A DNA stretch of 64,000 bases from Lactobacillus intestinalis (GCF_024397795.1 NZ_CP072983.1:1178001-1242000), one strand, 5' to 3'. Positions 18,311 to 28,603 are shown, counted from the first letter of the stretch. Notes: generated by a model not told the origin, from the letters alone. Program-made: numbers and translations.

Positions 18311-19147
18311 TTAATCTCTTGTATATGGATATTTTAACCCACTACCAGCAAGATACCACTTAGGTTTAATTTTAACACGTCGGTAAATCCATAATGCAAT
18401 TACGCAAACAAATATAATTAAACTTAAGACTTGTGATACACGAATTATACCAAAAATATACAAGCTATCTGTTCTTAAACCTTCTACAAAGAAACGAACT
18501 ACAGAATACCATAATAAATATGTCATAAAAACTTCCCCTTGCTTAAAGAGATGTTTTTTATGACGCAAACTCAAAATCAATATTAATCCAATCAAGTTAA
18601 AGAAGGATTCATACAAAAAAGTCGGTTGATAGTAAACACCGTTAATTTTCATTTGCGCGATAATAAATTCTGGTAAATGTAAACTTTGTAAAAAATGTAA
18701 AGTAGTTGGCCCACCATGAGCTTCTTGATTAACAAAATTTCCCCAGCGGCCAATGATCTGTGCTGCCATCACTCCAGGAGCAATGATATCAAGCATCAAA
18801 AATGGTGGTAATCCTCGTTTATGGCAAAAGATAAGCAGTACTATCAAGCCCGCTATTAAACCACCATAAACGGCAATCCCTCCATTCCAAATAGCAATAA
18901 TTTGATCGGGATGCTGCGAATAATATCTCCACTCAAAAATCACATAGTATAAACGAGCCCCTACATAACCAATTGGAACTGCCCATAAAAGCAGATCAAC
19001 AAAATCATCACTGGCAATGTGGCGTTTTTTACCTTCATCGATTGACATCCACGTAGCAACCACAATCGCTACTGCCATGATGATACCATACCATTTTACA
19101 CTTAAATTCCCTAAGCGAAAGGCGACTGGATTTAATGCTAATTTCAT
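18311..19147 (-). CDS. lgt: Prolipoprotein diacylglyceryl transferase
   Basis: 278 residues with seven or so membrane segments. The Lgt signature GRWGNFVNQEAHGGPT lies near residue 140, and the YGGL motif (GGIAVYGGLIAGL) precedes it. Lgt transfers diacylglycerol from phosphatidylglycerol to the lipobox cysteine at the membrane, the first step of lipoprotein maturation. The start ATG is preceded by AAGGAATAG. It follows hprK by only 8 bp, the arrangement seen in many Firmicutes (hprK-lgt), so co-transcription is likely. Confidence 0.97.
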   Translation of the reverse strand: MKLALNPVAFRLGNLSVKWYGIIMAVAIVVATWMSIDEGKKRHIASDDFVDLLLWAVPIGYVGARLYYVIFEWRYYSQHPDQIIAIWNGGIAVYGGLIAGLIVLLIFCHKRGLPPFLMLDIIAPGVMAAQIIGRWGNFVNQEAHGGPTTLHFLQSLHLPEFIIAQMKINGVYYQPTFLYESFFNLIGLILILSLRHKKHLFKQGEVFMTYLLWYSVVRFFVEGLRTDSLYIFGIIRVSQVLSLIIFVCVIALWIYRRVKIKPKWYLAGSGLKYPYTRD

Positions 19148-19155
19148 TTGTAAAT

Positions 19156-20106
19156 CTATTCCTTTGTATCTGATTTTGAATTATCGGCAATTAAGTTAGC
19201 CAAATTATCATCAAAAACCTTAGTTGCATCGTATCCCATCTTCTTTGCTCTAAAGTTCATGGCTGCAACTTCGATAATACTTTCAATATTTCGACCAACC
19301 TTCACTGGAATAGTAATTTGTGGGATTGGAACATTGCAAATTTCACGAGTATCTTCATTAAAGCCTAAACGATCATAATTTGCATTATTGTCCCAATTTA
19401 CCAACTTAATTACTAATTGAATTTCGGTTCTATTTTTAACAGCACCGGCACCAAAAAGATTCATAACATCAATAATTCCAATTCCCCTGATTTCCATTAA
19501 ATGGCGTAAAATTTTAGGGGCTTCTCCCATTACTGTATCATGATCTTTTTGATAAGCATCCACCCGATCATCCGCAATTAAACGATGGCCACGATGAACT
19601 AGACCAAGTGCTGTTTCAGATTTACCAACTCCAGACGCTCCAGTTAAAAGCACCCCCATCCCTTTGATCTCTACTAAAACACCGTGAATACTCATTCTCT
19701 TAGCTAATCTTTCTCGTAAATAATCAGTTAAGATACTAGAAACATAGGTAGTCGATTCAGGAGATCGTAAAATAGGAATATTGTTCTTATCTGCGGCTAC
19801 TTTTAATTCTTCTGGAACGGGCAGTGATCTAGAAATCAAAAAACATGGCGTTTCTGGGGTGCACATTTTATTAAAAACACGCTCCCGGCTTTCATGATCC
19901 AGTCTAGCAGCATAAGAAATCTCAGTTCTTCCTAGTAATTGAATTCTTTGCTTAGGATAAAAATCAAAATATCCAGTTAGTTCAAGACCAGGTCGATAAA
20001 TATCGGAAACCAATAATTTTTTATCGTCAACACATTGTTCACCTTGGTAAACATGAACAATTCGATTATCACGAATTAAATTTTTTAATTTAACAGCTTC
20101 TACCAT
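19156..20106 (-). CDS. hprK: HPr kinase/phosphorylase
   Basis: 316 residues. Walker A GASGVGKS occupies 156-163. The family signature [20 protein letters not shown] lies near 200-220. It phosphorylates HPr at Ser46 when glycolytic intermediates are high and removes the phosphate when they fall, which sets CcpA-dependent catabolite repression. It is the first of the hprK-lgt-gpsA-trxB run. Several cre-like sequences elsewhere in this window would be downstream targets of this switch. Confidence 0.97.
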   Translation of the reverse strand: MVEAVKLKNLIRDNRIVHVYQGEQCVDDKKLLVSDIYRPGLELTGYFDFYPKQRIQLLGRTEISYAARLDHESRERVFNKMCTPETPCFLISRSLPVPEELKVAADKNNIPILRSPESTTYVSSILTDYLRERLAKRMSIHGVLVEIKGMGVLLTGASGVGKSETALGLVHRGHRLIADDRVDAYQKDHDTVMGEAPKILRHLMEIRGIGIIDVMNLFGAGAVKNRTEIQLVIKLVNWDNNANYDRLGFNEDTREICNVPIPQITIPVKVGRNIESIIEVAAMNFRAKKMGYDATKVFDDNLANLIADNSKSDTKE

Positions 20107-20120
20107 TTTTATGCCTCATA

Positions 20121-20396
20121 TTATTTATCAACATCTTTTGTTTTGACATTGCGAGCTTTCTTTCGCTTAGAGGATCTTTCTGATTCATCTTCTTGTTTAA
20201 AAGGATCAAAAAAGTTTCCACTACTAGGCATATTATCCTTATTTTTCTTTTTAGTAAATAAGTACATTACCCAAATTATCAAAGCCGCTACAATCCCGAC
20301 TGGTAAAAGAGCAATGAAAATATGAAAAAGTGCGAAAAGAATTGTCAAAATCAGTACTGCAACTAATACAAGTACAATAATTTGCATGAAAGTCAT
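20121..20396 (-). CDS. Small membrane protein of unknown function between prfB and hprK
   Basis: 91 residues: two closely spaced hydrophobic segments at about 4-45, then a charged tail (KKKNKD, SERSSKRKKARNVKTKDVDK) that should face the cytoplasm. I do not recognise a family. The start ATG at 20396 has CGGAG 7 nt upstream, inside the end of prfB, and the spacing to prfB and hprK is only 3 and 14 bp, so it is probably co-transcribed and real. No catalytic motif is visible. A role in envelope stress is possible but not shown. Confidence 0.7.
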   Translation of the reverse strand: MTFMQIIVLVLVAVLILTILFALFHIFIALLPVGIVAALIIWVMYLFTKKKNKDNMPSSGNFFDPFKQEDESERSSKRKKARNVKTKDVDK

Positions 20397-20399
20397 TTT

Positions 20400-21516
20400 C
20401 TACTCCGGATTTTCTTGACTCAACAGCCATTGTAAATATGCATAAACAAACGGTTGCAATTTCCCATCCATCACACCACTGGTATCTGCAGTTTCATAGC
20501 CAGTGCGCAAGTCTTTCACCAAGTTATAAGGATGGAATACATAAGAACGAATTTGAGAACCCCAACCAATTTCTTTTTGTTCACCTTTTAGCGCTTGTTT
20601 TTGCTGGCGCTTTTTTTCCTCTTCAAGATGGAACAATTTAGCTTTTAATTCATTCATCGCTGTTTCACGGTTCTGAATTTGAGAACGTTGGGCTTGTGAA
20701 GTAGTTACAATTCCAGTTGGTAAGTGAGTAATTCTAACAGCACTTGAAGTTTTATTAATATGCTGGCCACCAGCACCACTGGAACGATACACATCAATTC
20801 GTAAATCTTTTTGATCAATATCAATTTGAATACTGTCGTCTACTTCCGGAATTACTTCAACTGAAGCAAAAGAAGTATGACGGCGTTTCGCTGAGTCAAA
20901 CGGAGAAATACGAACTAAACGATGAACCCCATGTTCTGATTTGAGCATTCCATAAGCATTTTTCCCTACAATTCTTGCACTGACGCTCTTTAATCCCGCT
21001 TCTTCACCAGGTTCGTAATCATTAATTTCAAACTTAAAGCCTTTACTATCACAATAGCGTTGATACATTCTCAAAAGCATTTGTCCCCAGTCCATGGCTT
21101 CGGTTCCACCAGCACCAGGATGGATTTCAATTAAAGCATTATGATCATCATATTTTCCAGCTAATAATAAATCTAATTCATAAGTATGGAAACTATCCTT
21201 TAGAGCTTCCAAATCTGCTTCCACTTCTTTTTGTAAATCTTCGTCTGGCTCTTCCTTTAAAAGCTCAAGAGCAGTTGAGACATTCTCAAATTTATTTTCA
21301 AGTTGTAGAAATGAATCTCTCTTTTCCTTTAAATGATTGTTTTCACTAATTAACTTTTGAGCTTTTTCTTGATTATTCCAAAAATCAGGCTCAGCCATCT
21401 TACTTTCATTAATTGCGATGCTTTCATCAATTGCATCTAGGTCAAAGAGACCCCCTAAAGTGATCTAGACGTTTTTTTAATTCATCTAGCACACTTTGAA
21501 TTTCACTAATTTCCAT
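20400..21516 (-). CDS. prfB: Peptide chain release factor 2 with programmed +1 frameshift
   Basis: The gene starts at the ATG at 21516 (GGTGA upstream). After 24 codons it meets an in-frame TGA at 21442-21444 in the context AGG GGG TCT CTT TGA C. This is the classic autoregulatory site: an SD-like AGGGGG stalls the ribosome and CTT slips +1, continuing in the frame that ends at 20400. The product is about 371 residues, with the GGQ peptide-release loop in SSGAGGQHINKTSSA. RF2 reads UGA and UAA stops. The internal stop is a control device, not a mutation. Confidence 0.96.
21442..21459 (-). promoter_or_regulatory. prfB programmed frameshift site
   Basis: Minus-strand AGGGGGTCTCTTTGAC region: SD-like purine run, slippery CTT and stop TGA followed by C. 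The third codon before the stop is TCT rather than the common TAT; the key elements are unchanged. Confidence 0.93.
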
Positions 21517-21536
21517 TTTTTCACCTTTTTATAATC

Positions 21537-21565
21537 AAAAAAGAGGAAGCTTGTCACTTCCCCTT
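21537..21565 (-). terminator. Terminator of secA
   Basis: GGGAAG / CTTCCTC hairpin on the minus strand followed by TTTTTTGATT, just after the secA stop and before prfB. Confidence 0.7.
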
Positions 21566-21575
21566 TCTCTTATCA

Positions 21576-23975
21576 TTAACGACTAAGATTTTGTCTAATT
21601 TCGGCCTTCATGAATAGACGAGTTACGTCGAATTCAATATTAGAAACCATTTCTTCAAACATTCTGTAACCAGAATCCTGATATTCAACTAATGGGTTAA
21701 GTTGACCATAGCCACGAAGTCCAATAGATTGACGTAATTGATCCATTGCATCAATGTGATCAGTCCAACGGTCATCAACGACACGCAAAATGACCACTTT
21801 TTCAAATTCTAACATTTGTGAAGGATCTGCCAATGCTTTTTCTTTTTCTTTAAAGTTTTCTTCAACGATCTTGTATAGCTTCTTCTTCAAATCTTCTACA
21901 CTGATCGTCTTGTAATCAATTTTATCAGCAGTATTTTCAGAAGTTAAACTTGAAACAATGAAGTCACGAAGAGAGTCAAGACGCCAGTCACTTCTATCAC
22001 CTTGGGTAAACATATCAACTTGGCTATTGATAGTTCTATGAATCATTGGAATCAAAATATTCTTTAAAGACTTATCAGCTTCAATGACCTGCATACGTTC
22101 ACCGTAGATAATTTCACGCTGAATTCTCATAACGTCATCATATTGCAAAGTTTGTTTACGAGTATCGTAGTTATTACCTTCAACACGCTTTTGAGCTGAT
22201 TCTACTTGACGAGTAATTAAACGACTTTCGATAACCTTATCATCATCATTATCTGATAAACGATCTAAGAAGTCTTTTACTCGATCTCCACCGAACCTCT
22301 TCATCAAATCATCTTCAAGAGATAAGTAAAAACGTGTATAACCTGGGTCACCCTGTCTACCAGAACGACCACGAAGCTGATTATCAATACGACGAGATTC
22401 GTGTCTTTCCGTACCGATAACTGCTAAACCACCAAGTTCTTTTACACCAGGCCCAAGTTTAATATCAGTACCACGACCAGCCATGTTAGTAGCGATAGTT
22501 ACCGCACCACGTTGACCAGCATTCATAATAATTTGAGCTTCTTTGGCGTGGTTTTTAGCGTTCAAAACTGCATGAGGAATTCCAGCTTCATCAAGCATAT
22601 GACTTAAACGCTCGGAACTTTCAATTGCTACAGTACCTACTAGGACAGGTTGACCAGTAGCGTGGCGTTTTTTAATTTCGTCCACTACGGCTTCAAATTT
22701 AGAATCTAAAGTTGGGTATAAGATATCTGGCATATCTTTTCTTGCAATAGGACGATTAGTTGGAATTGTGATAACTTGCATGTTGTAAATTTCACGGAAT
22801 TCCTCTTCTTCAGTCTTTGCAGTACCAGTCATACCAGATAGTTTGTTATACATTCTAAAGAAGTTCTGGTAAGTAATAGTTGCTTGGGTCTTTGATTCTT
22901 CTTGAATCTTAACGCCTTCCTTTGCTTCGATAGCTTGGTGAAGACCATCTGAATAACGACGACCTTCCATTACACGACCAGTAAAAGAGTCGACGATCAT
23001 TACTTCGCCATCTTGAACCACATAGTCAATATCCTTTAACATGATGTAGTTAGCGCGCAAAGCTTGATCAATGTGGTGAACTAACTTTTGGTTTTCAACA
23101 TCATATAAGTTCTTAAGACCAAAGTGTTCACAAGCTTTTTCAATTCCAGTTCTAGTAAGAGAAATGGTCTTGGTTGGCCAGTCAATCTTGTAATCACCAT
23201 AATCTTCGTCATCATCCGCATCGTCATCACTTTTATCTTCAGTCAAAGTCTTAACGAAACGATCTGCACGAATATAATCGCTATTAGCTTGTTCAGCTTC
23301 ACCAGAAATAATCAATGGAGTTCGAGCTTCATCGATCAAGATAGAGTCGACTTCGTCGATAATTGCGTAGTTTAATGGGCGTTGAACCATCTGTTCTTTA
23401 TATACAACCATATTGTCACGCAAATAATCAAATCCAAGTTCTGAGTTAGTTGAGTAAGTAACATCACAGTTATAAGCTTCACGCTTTTCATCAGGTGACA
23501 TTGAATTCAAGTTAAAGCCTACTGTTAAGCCAAGCCATTTATAAAGTTGACCCATTTCACTTTCGTCACGGCTAGATAAATATTCGTTAACAGTAACAAC
23601 GTGTACACCTTTTCCGCTTAAAGCATTCAAGTATACAGGCATTGTAGCCGTTAAAGTTTTACCTTCACCAGTCATCATTTCTGCAATATTACCAAAGTGT
23701 AAGGCAATACCACCCAAAATCTGAACGTGGAATGGATAAAGTCCTAACACACGCTTTGCGGCTTCGCGAGAAACAGCAAATGCTTCTGGTAACAAATCAT
23801 CTAAAGTTTCGCCTTGTTCAAGACGCTTACGAAATTCCGGAGTTTTGGCCTTTAATTCGTCATCTGAAAGTTTGCTCATTTCATCAGCATAGCCTTCAAC
23901 TTTAGATGCATATTTTTCAAATTTTTTCAGTTCTCTTTTATCATTGTCATATAGTTTTTTTAAAATATTTGCCAT
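21576..23975 (-). CDS. secA: Preprotein translocase ATPase SecA
   Basis: 799 residues. The DEAD motor motifs are present: [10 protein letters not shown] as Walker A near residue 100, [17 protein letters not shown] as the Walker B region, and [12 protein letters not shown] plus [11 protein letters not shown] in the second motor half. SecA drives unfolded preproteins through SecYEG. The C-terminal Cys-rich zinc tail found in many SecA proteins is missing; the protein ends shortly after [22 protein letters not shown], as is usual in lactobacilli. The start ATG has AAGGACC upstream. It sits between hpf and prfB, the conserved order. Confidence 0.98.
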   Translation of the reverse strand: MANILKKLYDNDKRELKKFEKYASKVEGYADEMSKLSDDELKAKTPEFRKRLEQGETLDDLLPEAFAVSREAAKRVLGLYPFHVQILGGIALHFGNIAEMMTGEGKTLTATMPVYLNALSGKGVHVVTVNEYLSSRDESEMGQLYKWLGLTVGFNLNSMSPDEKREAYNCDVTYSTNSELGFDYLRDNMVVYKEQMVQRPLNYAIIDEVDSILIDEARTPLIISGEAEQANSDYIRADRFVKTLTEDKSDDDADDDEDYGDYKIDWPTKTISLTRTGIEKACEHFGLKNLYDVENQKLVHHIDQALRANYIMLKDIDYVVQDGEVMIVDSFTGRVMEGRRYSDGLHQAIEAKEGVKIQEESKTQATITYQNFFRMYNKLSGMTGTAKTEEEEFREIYNMQVITIPTNRPIARKDMPDILYPTLDSKFEAVVDEIKKRHATGQPVLVGTVAIESSERLSHMLDEAGIPHAVLNAKNHAKEAQIIMNAGQRGAVTIATNMAGRGTDIKLGPGVKELGGLAVIGTERHESRRIDNQLRGRSGRQGDPGYTRFYLSLEDDLMKRFGGDRVKDFLDRLSDNDDDKVIESRLITRQVESAQKRVEGNNYDTRKQTLQYDDVMRIQREIIYGERMQVIEADKSLKNILIPMIHRTINSQVDMFTQGDRSDWRLDSLRDFIVSSLTSENTADKIDYKTISVEDLKKKLYKIVEENFKEKEKALADPSQMLEFEKVVILRVVDDRWTDHIDAMDQLRQSIGLRGYGQLNPLVEYQDSGYRMFEEMVSNIEFDVTRLFMKAEIRQNLSR

Positions 23976-24054
23976 TAAATCGGTCCTTATTGTCGTAAAG
24001 TCTAGAAATACTAACTAATTTTACCATGATTGAAGGAAAATTAAAAATCAACTC

Positions 24055-24085
24055 AAAAAAGCTTCACATCTTATGTGAAGCCTTT
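24055..24085 (-). terminator. Terminator of hpf
   Basis: Perfect GCTTCACA / TGTGAAGC stem (24061-24081) followed by T6 on the minus strand. Confidence 0.85.
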
Positions 24086-24110
24086 TAATTCATTAGTTTG
24101 TCTTTTTTAT

Positions 24111-24656
24111 TTATTCGTTAGTTTCAATCAAACCGTAACGACCATCGTTTCTACGGTAAACAATGCTTGTACCATTGGTTTCTGCGTCTTGGAATACAAA
24201 GAAGTCATGTTCCAACATATCCATTTGTAAAATAGCTTCTTCTGGATCCATTGGCTTCAAGTCAACTTGCTTATTACGAACAATATCAAATTCGCTTGGT
24301 TTCTTTTCTTCTTCTTCAGGAGCTTCAACAAAGAAATCTTCTAAGCCCCTTTCACGACTCTTTCTGTTTACACGAGTCTTGTATTTTCTAATTTGACGTT
24401 CAAGCTTTTCAGAAACAAAGTCAATGCTGCGATACATATCATCAGTAGTTTCTTCAGCTCTTAAAACCAAGTATGGTAAAGGAATAGTAACTTCTACTTT
24501 AGCCGAGTGATCACGGTAAACCTTTAAGTTTACATGAGCGATAACATCTTGGTTCAGATCAAAATATTTTTCCAATTTGTTCAAACGCTTTTCAACATAA
24601 CTTCTTAAAGCATCAGTTACTTCGATATTTTCTCCGCGAACATTGTATTTTAACAT
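24111..24656 (-). CDS. hpf: Long-form ribosome hibernation promoting factor
   Basis: 181 residues. The N-terminal S30AE domain (about 1-100, LKYNVRGENIEVTDALRSYV) binds the ribosomal decoding site. The C-terminal domain (about 120-181, ending VYRRNDGRYGLIE) dimerises ribosomes into 100S particles, which is the long Firmicute form. It preserves idle ribosomes in stationary phase. The start is the ATG at 24656, with AAAGGAG 8 nt before it; a six-codon upstream extension has no site. The promoter upstream carries two copies of a 9-base motif (see findings). It follows comFC on the same strand. Confidence 0.96.
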   Translation of the reverse strand: MLKYNVRGENIEVTDALRSYVEKRLNKLEKYFDLNQDVIAHVNLKVYRDHSAKVEVTIPLPYLVLRAEETTDDMYRSIDFVSEKLERQIRKYKTRVNRKSRERGLEDFFVEAPEEEEKKPSEFDIVRNKQVDLKPMDPEEAILQMDMLEHDFFVFQDAETNGTSIVYRRNDGRYGLIETNE

Positions 24657-24677
24657 ATAAGATTCTCCTTTCACCGC

Positions 24678-24731
24678 TAAGCGGTTCTTGTTTACATATA
24701 TATTATAGCAGAATATGTAAGCGGTTTACAA
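24678..24731 (-). promoter_or_regulatory. hpf promoter with repeated AACCGCTTA elements
   Basis: On the minus strand TTGTAA (24726-24731), an 18-bp spacer and TATAAT (24702-24707). AACCGCTTA occurs at 24718-24726 inside TGTAAACCGCTTACA and again at 24678-24686 in the leader, within the palindrome ACCGCTAAGCGGT (24673-24685, plus-strand reading). Confidence 0.6.
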
Positions 24732-24736
24732 ATAAT

Positions 24737-25432
24737 CTACCGACAAATTGTAAAGCTTTTAATTACTGCATTAGGAAAGCCCTCTTGGAGTTTATCTCTA
24801 GCATGGTATAGAGTTGCGCCGGTAGTATAAATATCATCTAATAATATGATATTTAAATTATTTACATTTTCCCCTATTTTGATGTTTTTATCAATTAAAA
24901 AGCTCTGCGCACTCATTAGCCGCTCTTGGCGATTTTTTTCACCTTGAGCTTTACTTCCTGATTTTTTCTTTAAAATCGGGGTTAACGGTACTATTCCTTC
25001 AAAAATTGCACTTACCGTATCGAATTTTCTTTGCGCTTGATGCTCCGGAGAAGTAGGAATCGGCACATATAAATCTGCTGGCAGCTTTCTTACATAACTT
25101 TGACATAATTCCTTCAACACATGATGTAATTCAAAATCTCCATAACGTTTATATGCCACCATTAGGTCATGAAAATAATTGTTATACCGATAAAGAGCGA
25201 TATTTTTCAAAAGATTTCCTTGGTATTTTTCTTGCCATAATTGACAGTCTGCGCAAATTTTTGCTTCCTCAGTATTTTTTGAACAAATTGGACAGGAAAT
25301 TTTATTCAATTTTTCAAATTTACTCAAACAATGCGCACAAAGCTGGGACGGCGAAAGCTTAGTCAGAGAAAAAATTTGATGAAACATAATAGGCACAATA
25401 AACTCTTGATCACACAATAAACACTGATTCAT
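24737..25432 (-). CDS. comFC: ComFC, phosphoribosyltransferase-like competence protein
   Basis: 231 residues. An N-terminal four-cysteine pair region (CLLC, CAHC, CPIC, CADC) binds zinc. The C-terminal type I phosphoribosyltransferase fold has the PRPP-loop motif ILLDDIYTTGATL near 205. In naturally competent Firmicutes ComFC works with ComFA in uptake of single-stranded DNA. Its ATG overlaps the comFA TGA (ATGA), so the two are translationally coupled. Presence of comF genes does not prove that the strain is competent. Confidence 0.93.
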   Translation of the reverse strand: MNQCLLCDQEFIVPIMFHQIFSLTKLSPSQLCAHCLSKFEKLNKISCPICSKNTEEAKICADCQLWQEKYQGNLLKNIALYRYNNYFHDLMVAYKRYGDFELHHVLKELCQSYVRKLPADLYVPIPTSPEHQAQRKFDTVSAIFEGIVPLTPILKKKSGSKAQGEKNRQERLMSAQSFLIDKNIKIGENVNNLNIILLDDIYTTGATLYHARDKLQEGFPNAVIKSFTICR

Positions 25433-26712
25433 TGATTCATCTCCCTGATTTGTTTAATAGCCTTACGAATATTTTTACTATATTTGTGATAACAATATAA
25501 AACCAAGCCATCAGGATCCTCTTTAGCTCGTCCCACTCTTCCGGCAATTTGTACCAAACTAGCAGTCGTATAAATTGGATCATCCGCAGCTACAATAATT
25601 ACCCAAACATTTTTAAAAGTTACCCCACGTTCTAAAATCGTTGTTGTAACTAAAATTTGAAATTTCCTATCTCGAAAATCTTGAACTTTTTGAATTCTAT
25701 CTGGATCACTGGCGTGGACCCCCGCAATCTTAATATTTTCAAGTTGCTTTTCACGCTGTAAAGCTTTCACATAAACAGGAATTTGTTCAATTCTAGGAAC
25801 GAATAAGAGTAAAGGATGACCTTTTTTAATCGTATTAACGATCTCTTTCATAAGATTGGGATTAATTTGATTCTTTTTTAAATAAGCTCTTAGAAAGAGT
25901 TTTTCTTTGGGAACGGGTAAAAGACCGCCATGAAAACGACGATTTAGCTTTAATAGTTTCAGTCTTCCTTGTTTAATCTCCTGCAATAAATCTTCAGTAG
26001 GAGTAGCAGTTAAATATGCTCTTACTCCTTCTATTTTTACAGCTTGTTCAGCAGCAAAGTGAAGTTGCGGATCCCCTGCATACGGAAAAGAATCAACTTC
26101 ATCGATAACTAATAAATCAAAGGCTTGATAAAACTTCATTAATTGATGTGTTGTACAAATAGTTAATTGGTCTAAGTCGGGCTCTTTAAACTCACGTCCA
26201 TGATACTTGCCAATTTTCACATTAAAAAACGCCTCTTTAAATCTTGGATAAAGCTCATTAACTACATCAATTCGAGGTGTTGCGATACATGCTCGCTGCC
26301 CTTTCTTTAAGCACTCACTAATCAAATTAAAGAGCATTTCAGTCTTCCCAGCTCCAGTAACGGCATGTACTAAACTGTTTTCTTTATTTTGAAAGTTAAG
26401 CACCAATTGATCTGAAATTTGTTTTTGCAAAGTTGTTAATTCTCCATGCCAAGTTAAACCACCATTTTTCAATTTAGGAAAAGAGATATGTTCCTGATTG
26501 CGGACTAAATAATCTCCTTCCACTGCTCGTCCAATCCCAATACATTTTCGACAATAAAGTTTGCCATTTGGTAATTTGCTTTTTACAGCCGAGCCACAAC
26601 GATTGCATTTTCCATTTTCAATAACTGTAATTTTGCTAGTTTCTTTAAATATGCTAGAATCCATTTGACTGCTCAGCCATTGACGGCCTGCCAGCAGTTT
26701 TATATTTTCCAT
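25429..26712 (-). CDS. comFA: ComFA, DEAD-box-type competence helicase
   Basis: 427 residues. An N-terminal four-cysteine zinc site (CNRCGS...YCRKCIG), Walker A AVTGAGKTEM near 125, Walker B VIDEVDSFPYAGD, TATPT motif III and QIAGRVGRAKEDPDG as motif VI mark a superfamily 2 helicase. ComFA is the membrane-associated ATPase thought to pull transforming DNA inward. The start is the ATG at 26712, with GGGTGA 5 nt before it; the longer frame begins at an unsupported TTG. The start is 42 bp from the divergent yigZ start. Confidence 0.94.
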   Translation of the reverse strand: MENIKLLAGRQWLSSQMDSSIFKETSKITVIENGKCNRCGSAVKSKLPNGKLYCRKCIGIGRAVEGDYLVRNQEHISFPKLKNGGLTWHGELTTLQKQISDQLVLNFQNKENSLVHAVTGAGKTEMLFNLISECLKKGQRACIATPRIDVVNELYPRFKEAFFNVKIGKYHGREFKEPDLDQLTICTTHQLMKFYQAFDLLVIDEVDSFPYAGDPQLHFAAEQAVKIEGVRAYLTATPTEDLLQEIKQGRLKLLKLNRRFHGGLLPVPKEKLFLRAYLKKNQINPNLMKEIVNTIKKGHPLLLFVPRIEQIPVYVKALQREKQLENIKIAGVHASDPDRIQKVQDFRDRKFQILVTTTILERGVTFKNVWVIIVAADDPIYTTASLVQIAGRVGRAKEDPDGLVLYCYHKYSKNIRKAIKQIREMNQ

Positions 26713-26754
26713 ATTTTTCACCCATTTATTAATACGCAAAAAGAGGCGATTTAT

Positions 26755-27417
26755 TTGTCAACAAAAGATGATTTTTTAACAATTAAAGAAAATGGTAGTC
26801 ATGAAATAGTGATCAAGAAAAGTAGATTTATTGCTAGTTTAGCAAGAACTAACACGGTAGAAGAAGCAAATAATTTTATCAAAAAAATAAGTAAAGAGCA
26901 TCATGACGCAACTCATAATACTTTTGCTTATACAATAGGTCTTAACGACGATCAAGTAAAAGCAAGCGATAATGGAGAGCCTTCCGGAACCGCGGGCATC
27001 CCTGAGTTAAAAGCTTTACAACTAATGAATTTAAAAAACGTAACTGTTGTTGTTACTCGCTATTTTGGTGGAATTAAGCTCGGAGCAGGCGGATTAATTC
27101 GAGCATATTCCAACAGTGTTACAGAAGGTGTGGAACACATCGGTGTAGTAAAGCGCGTCTTACAGCAAGAATTAATTTTCCATGTTGCCTATAACAGATT
27201 TGATGAAGTAGATCATTATTTAAAAAATAATCAGATTTTCGTTGCTAACACTGATTATGGCGTCGATATTAAAATTAGCGTCTTTTTAAACGAAGATGAT
27301 CAAGAAAGTTTCAAAAATGATCTAATTAATCTTTTATCAGGTAAAGTAGAATTTACTAAAGGTGAAAAGCGCTATAACGAAATACCTATTCAACACAATA
27401 ACTATCACGAACAATAA
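26755..27417 (+). CDS. YigZ/IMPACT-family protein
   Basis: 220 residues, two-domain IMPACT family. The N-terminal domain carries KKSRFIASLART, the conserved HHDATHNTFAYTIG, DNGEPSGTAG and VTRYFGGIKLGAGGLIRAYS. The C-terminal domain is the ferredoxin-like DUF1949. The exact function in bacteria is unknown. The start is a TTG at 26755 with GAGG 7 nt upstream; an ATG-started frame from 26665 would run through the whole divergent comFA start, so I reject it. Divergent yigZ/comFA is a common Firmicute arrangement. Confidence 0.88.
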   Translation: MSTKDDFLTIKENGSHEIVIKKSRFIASLARTNTVEEANNFIKKISKEHHDATHNTFAYTIGLNDDQVKASDNGEPSGTAGIPELKALQLMNLKNVTVVVTRYFGGIKLGAGGLIRAYSNSVTEGVEHIGVVKRVLQQELIFHVAYNRFDEVDHYLKNNQIFVANTDYGVDIKISVFLNEDDQESFKNDLINLLSGKVEFTKGEKRYNEIPIQHNNYHEQ

Positions 27418-27446
27418 AAATGAGCCATAAAGGCTCATTTTATTGT
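27412..27446. terminator. Bidirectional terminator between yigZ and tagO
   Basis: AAAATGAGCC / GGCTCATTTT stem (27417-27441), with T-rich flanks on both strands between convergent genes. Confidence 0.88.
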
Positions 27447-28603
27447 TTATTCTTTTTATTTTGCTTTTTCAATTGCTCTGGCTTTTCTTCTCCCAAATGC
27501 CAAACTTCAACTGTAGGATCTTTGGTACTTCTCTTATTAATAATTTTCTGAATAAGATGCATTAATGGTTTGTATTTTTCTCCCAACAAACCAATCGATT
27601 CTACAAACAATTCTAATGCAAATAAGAGCGCCACAATTAACGGCCAGACACCCCAAGTTGGAGAAAGCAAAAAAAGCAACGAGACAAATGAAAAGATTAA
27701 AGATAAGGCATAAATCGTCAAAACTGCTTGACGATGAGTTAAACCCATTTTCATCAATTGATGATGTAAGTGATGCTTATCTGCTTGAGAAACAGGCTGT
27801 TTATTTAGCCATCTTCTAATCATTGCATAAACAGTATCTGTAATTGGTACTCCTAAAATAATGATTGGGACAAGTAGGGAAATAAAGGTTACGTTTTTTA
27901 ATCCTTTCAAGGATAAAACCGCAATCATAAACCCAATATATAGTGCTCCTGTATCTCCTAAAAAAATCTTAGCAGGATGAAAATTATAAGGTAAAAATCC
28001 TAACAAACATGCAGCTAACATAAAGCAAGCAATTGGCACATAAAGCTGATGCGTGTGTAAAAAGAAATATCCTACGATTCCCATCGTGATTAACGAAATC
28101 ATAGAAACCCCATCAGCCAAGCCATCCAAGCCATCAATCAGATTTACAGCATTAGTTAAAGCCAAAATCCAAAAAATAGTAATTGGCAAACTCCACCAGC
28201 CTAAATGAACTTCATTATGAATGAAAGGCAAGTTGAGGACATTCATTCTGATTCCTGCTAAGAAATAAATGATTAAAGCCGCAACAAAAATTCCAATCAT
28301 TTTTTGGCGTGGCTTTAATTCCAAAATATCATCAATCATTCCTGTTAAAACTACTACACTTGAAGCAAGCAAAACAGAAAATAATTCATGAGTGGGAAAT
28401 TGCTCTCTTAAAAGCACAAAGGCTCCAATGTTATATGTAACAAAAATTCCCAATCCTCCCAGAGTAGGCATCGGTTTCTTGTTTACTCTTCTAGCATTGG
28501 GATTATCGACAGCCCCTAAAACAAAAGCTAAACGACGAATAAATGGTGTTATGGCAGCTTGAATAATAACTAAAAAGAATAATTCGACAATAATTTTAAA
28601 CAT
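27440..28603 (-). CDS. tagO: Undecaprenyl-phosphate GlcNAc-1-phosphate transferase (TagO/WecA)
   Basis: 387 residues with about eleven membrane segments. The catalytic Asp-rich loops are present: GMIDDILELKPRQK and the NAVNLIDGLDGLADG signature, plus the cytoplasmic FLGDTGALYIGF and HHLHHQLMKMG motifs. It transfers GlcNAc-1-phosphate to undecaprenyl phosphate at the membrane, the first step in wall teichoic acid and related polymers. The C-terminal tail is charged (ending KKQNKKNKQ). It needs undecaprenyl phosphate, recycled by UppP, which is also in this window. Confidence 0.95.
   Translation of the reverse strand: MFKIIVELFFLVIIQAAITPFIRRLAFVLGAVDNPNARRVNKKPMPTLGGLGIFVTYNIGAFVLLREQFPTHELFSVLLASSVVVLTGMIDDILELKPRQKMIGIFVAALIIYFLAGIRMNVLNLPFIHNEVHLGWWSLPITIFWILALTNAVNLIDGLDGLADGVSMISLITMGIVGYFFLHTHQLYVPIACFMLAACLLGFLPYNFHPAKIFLGDTGALYIGFMIAVLSLKGLKNVTFISLLVPIIILGVPITDTVYAMIRRWLNKQPVSQADKHHLHHQLMKMGLTHRQAVLTIYALSLIFSFVSLLFLLSPTWGVWPLIVALLFALELFVESIGLLGEKYKPLMHLIQKIINKRSTKDPTVEVWHLGEEKPEQLKKQNKKNKQ

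Noticed and set aside
21399..21516. prfB looking truncated or frameshifted
   Set aside because: The AGGGGG, CTT TGA C context is the known programmed +1 frameshift, so the gene is intact.
26665..26754. N-terminal extension of YigZ from an ATG at 26665
   Set aside because: It overlaps the divergent comFA start, adds 30 residues unlike the family, and a TTG with GAGG at 26755 gives the usual length.
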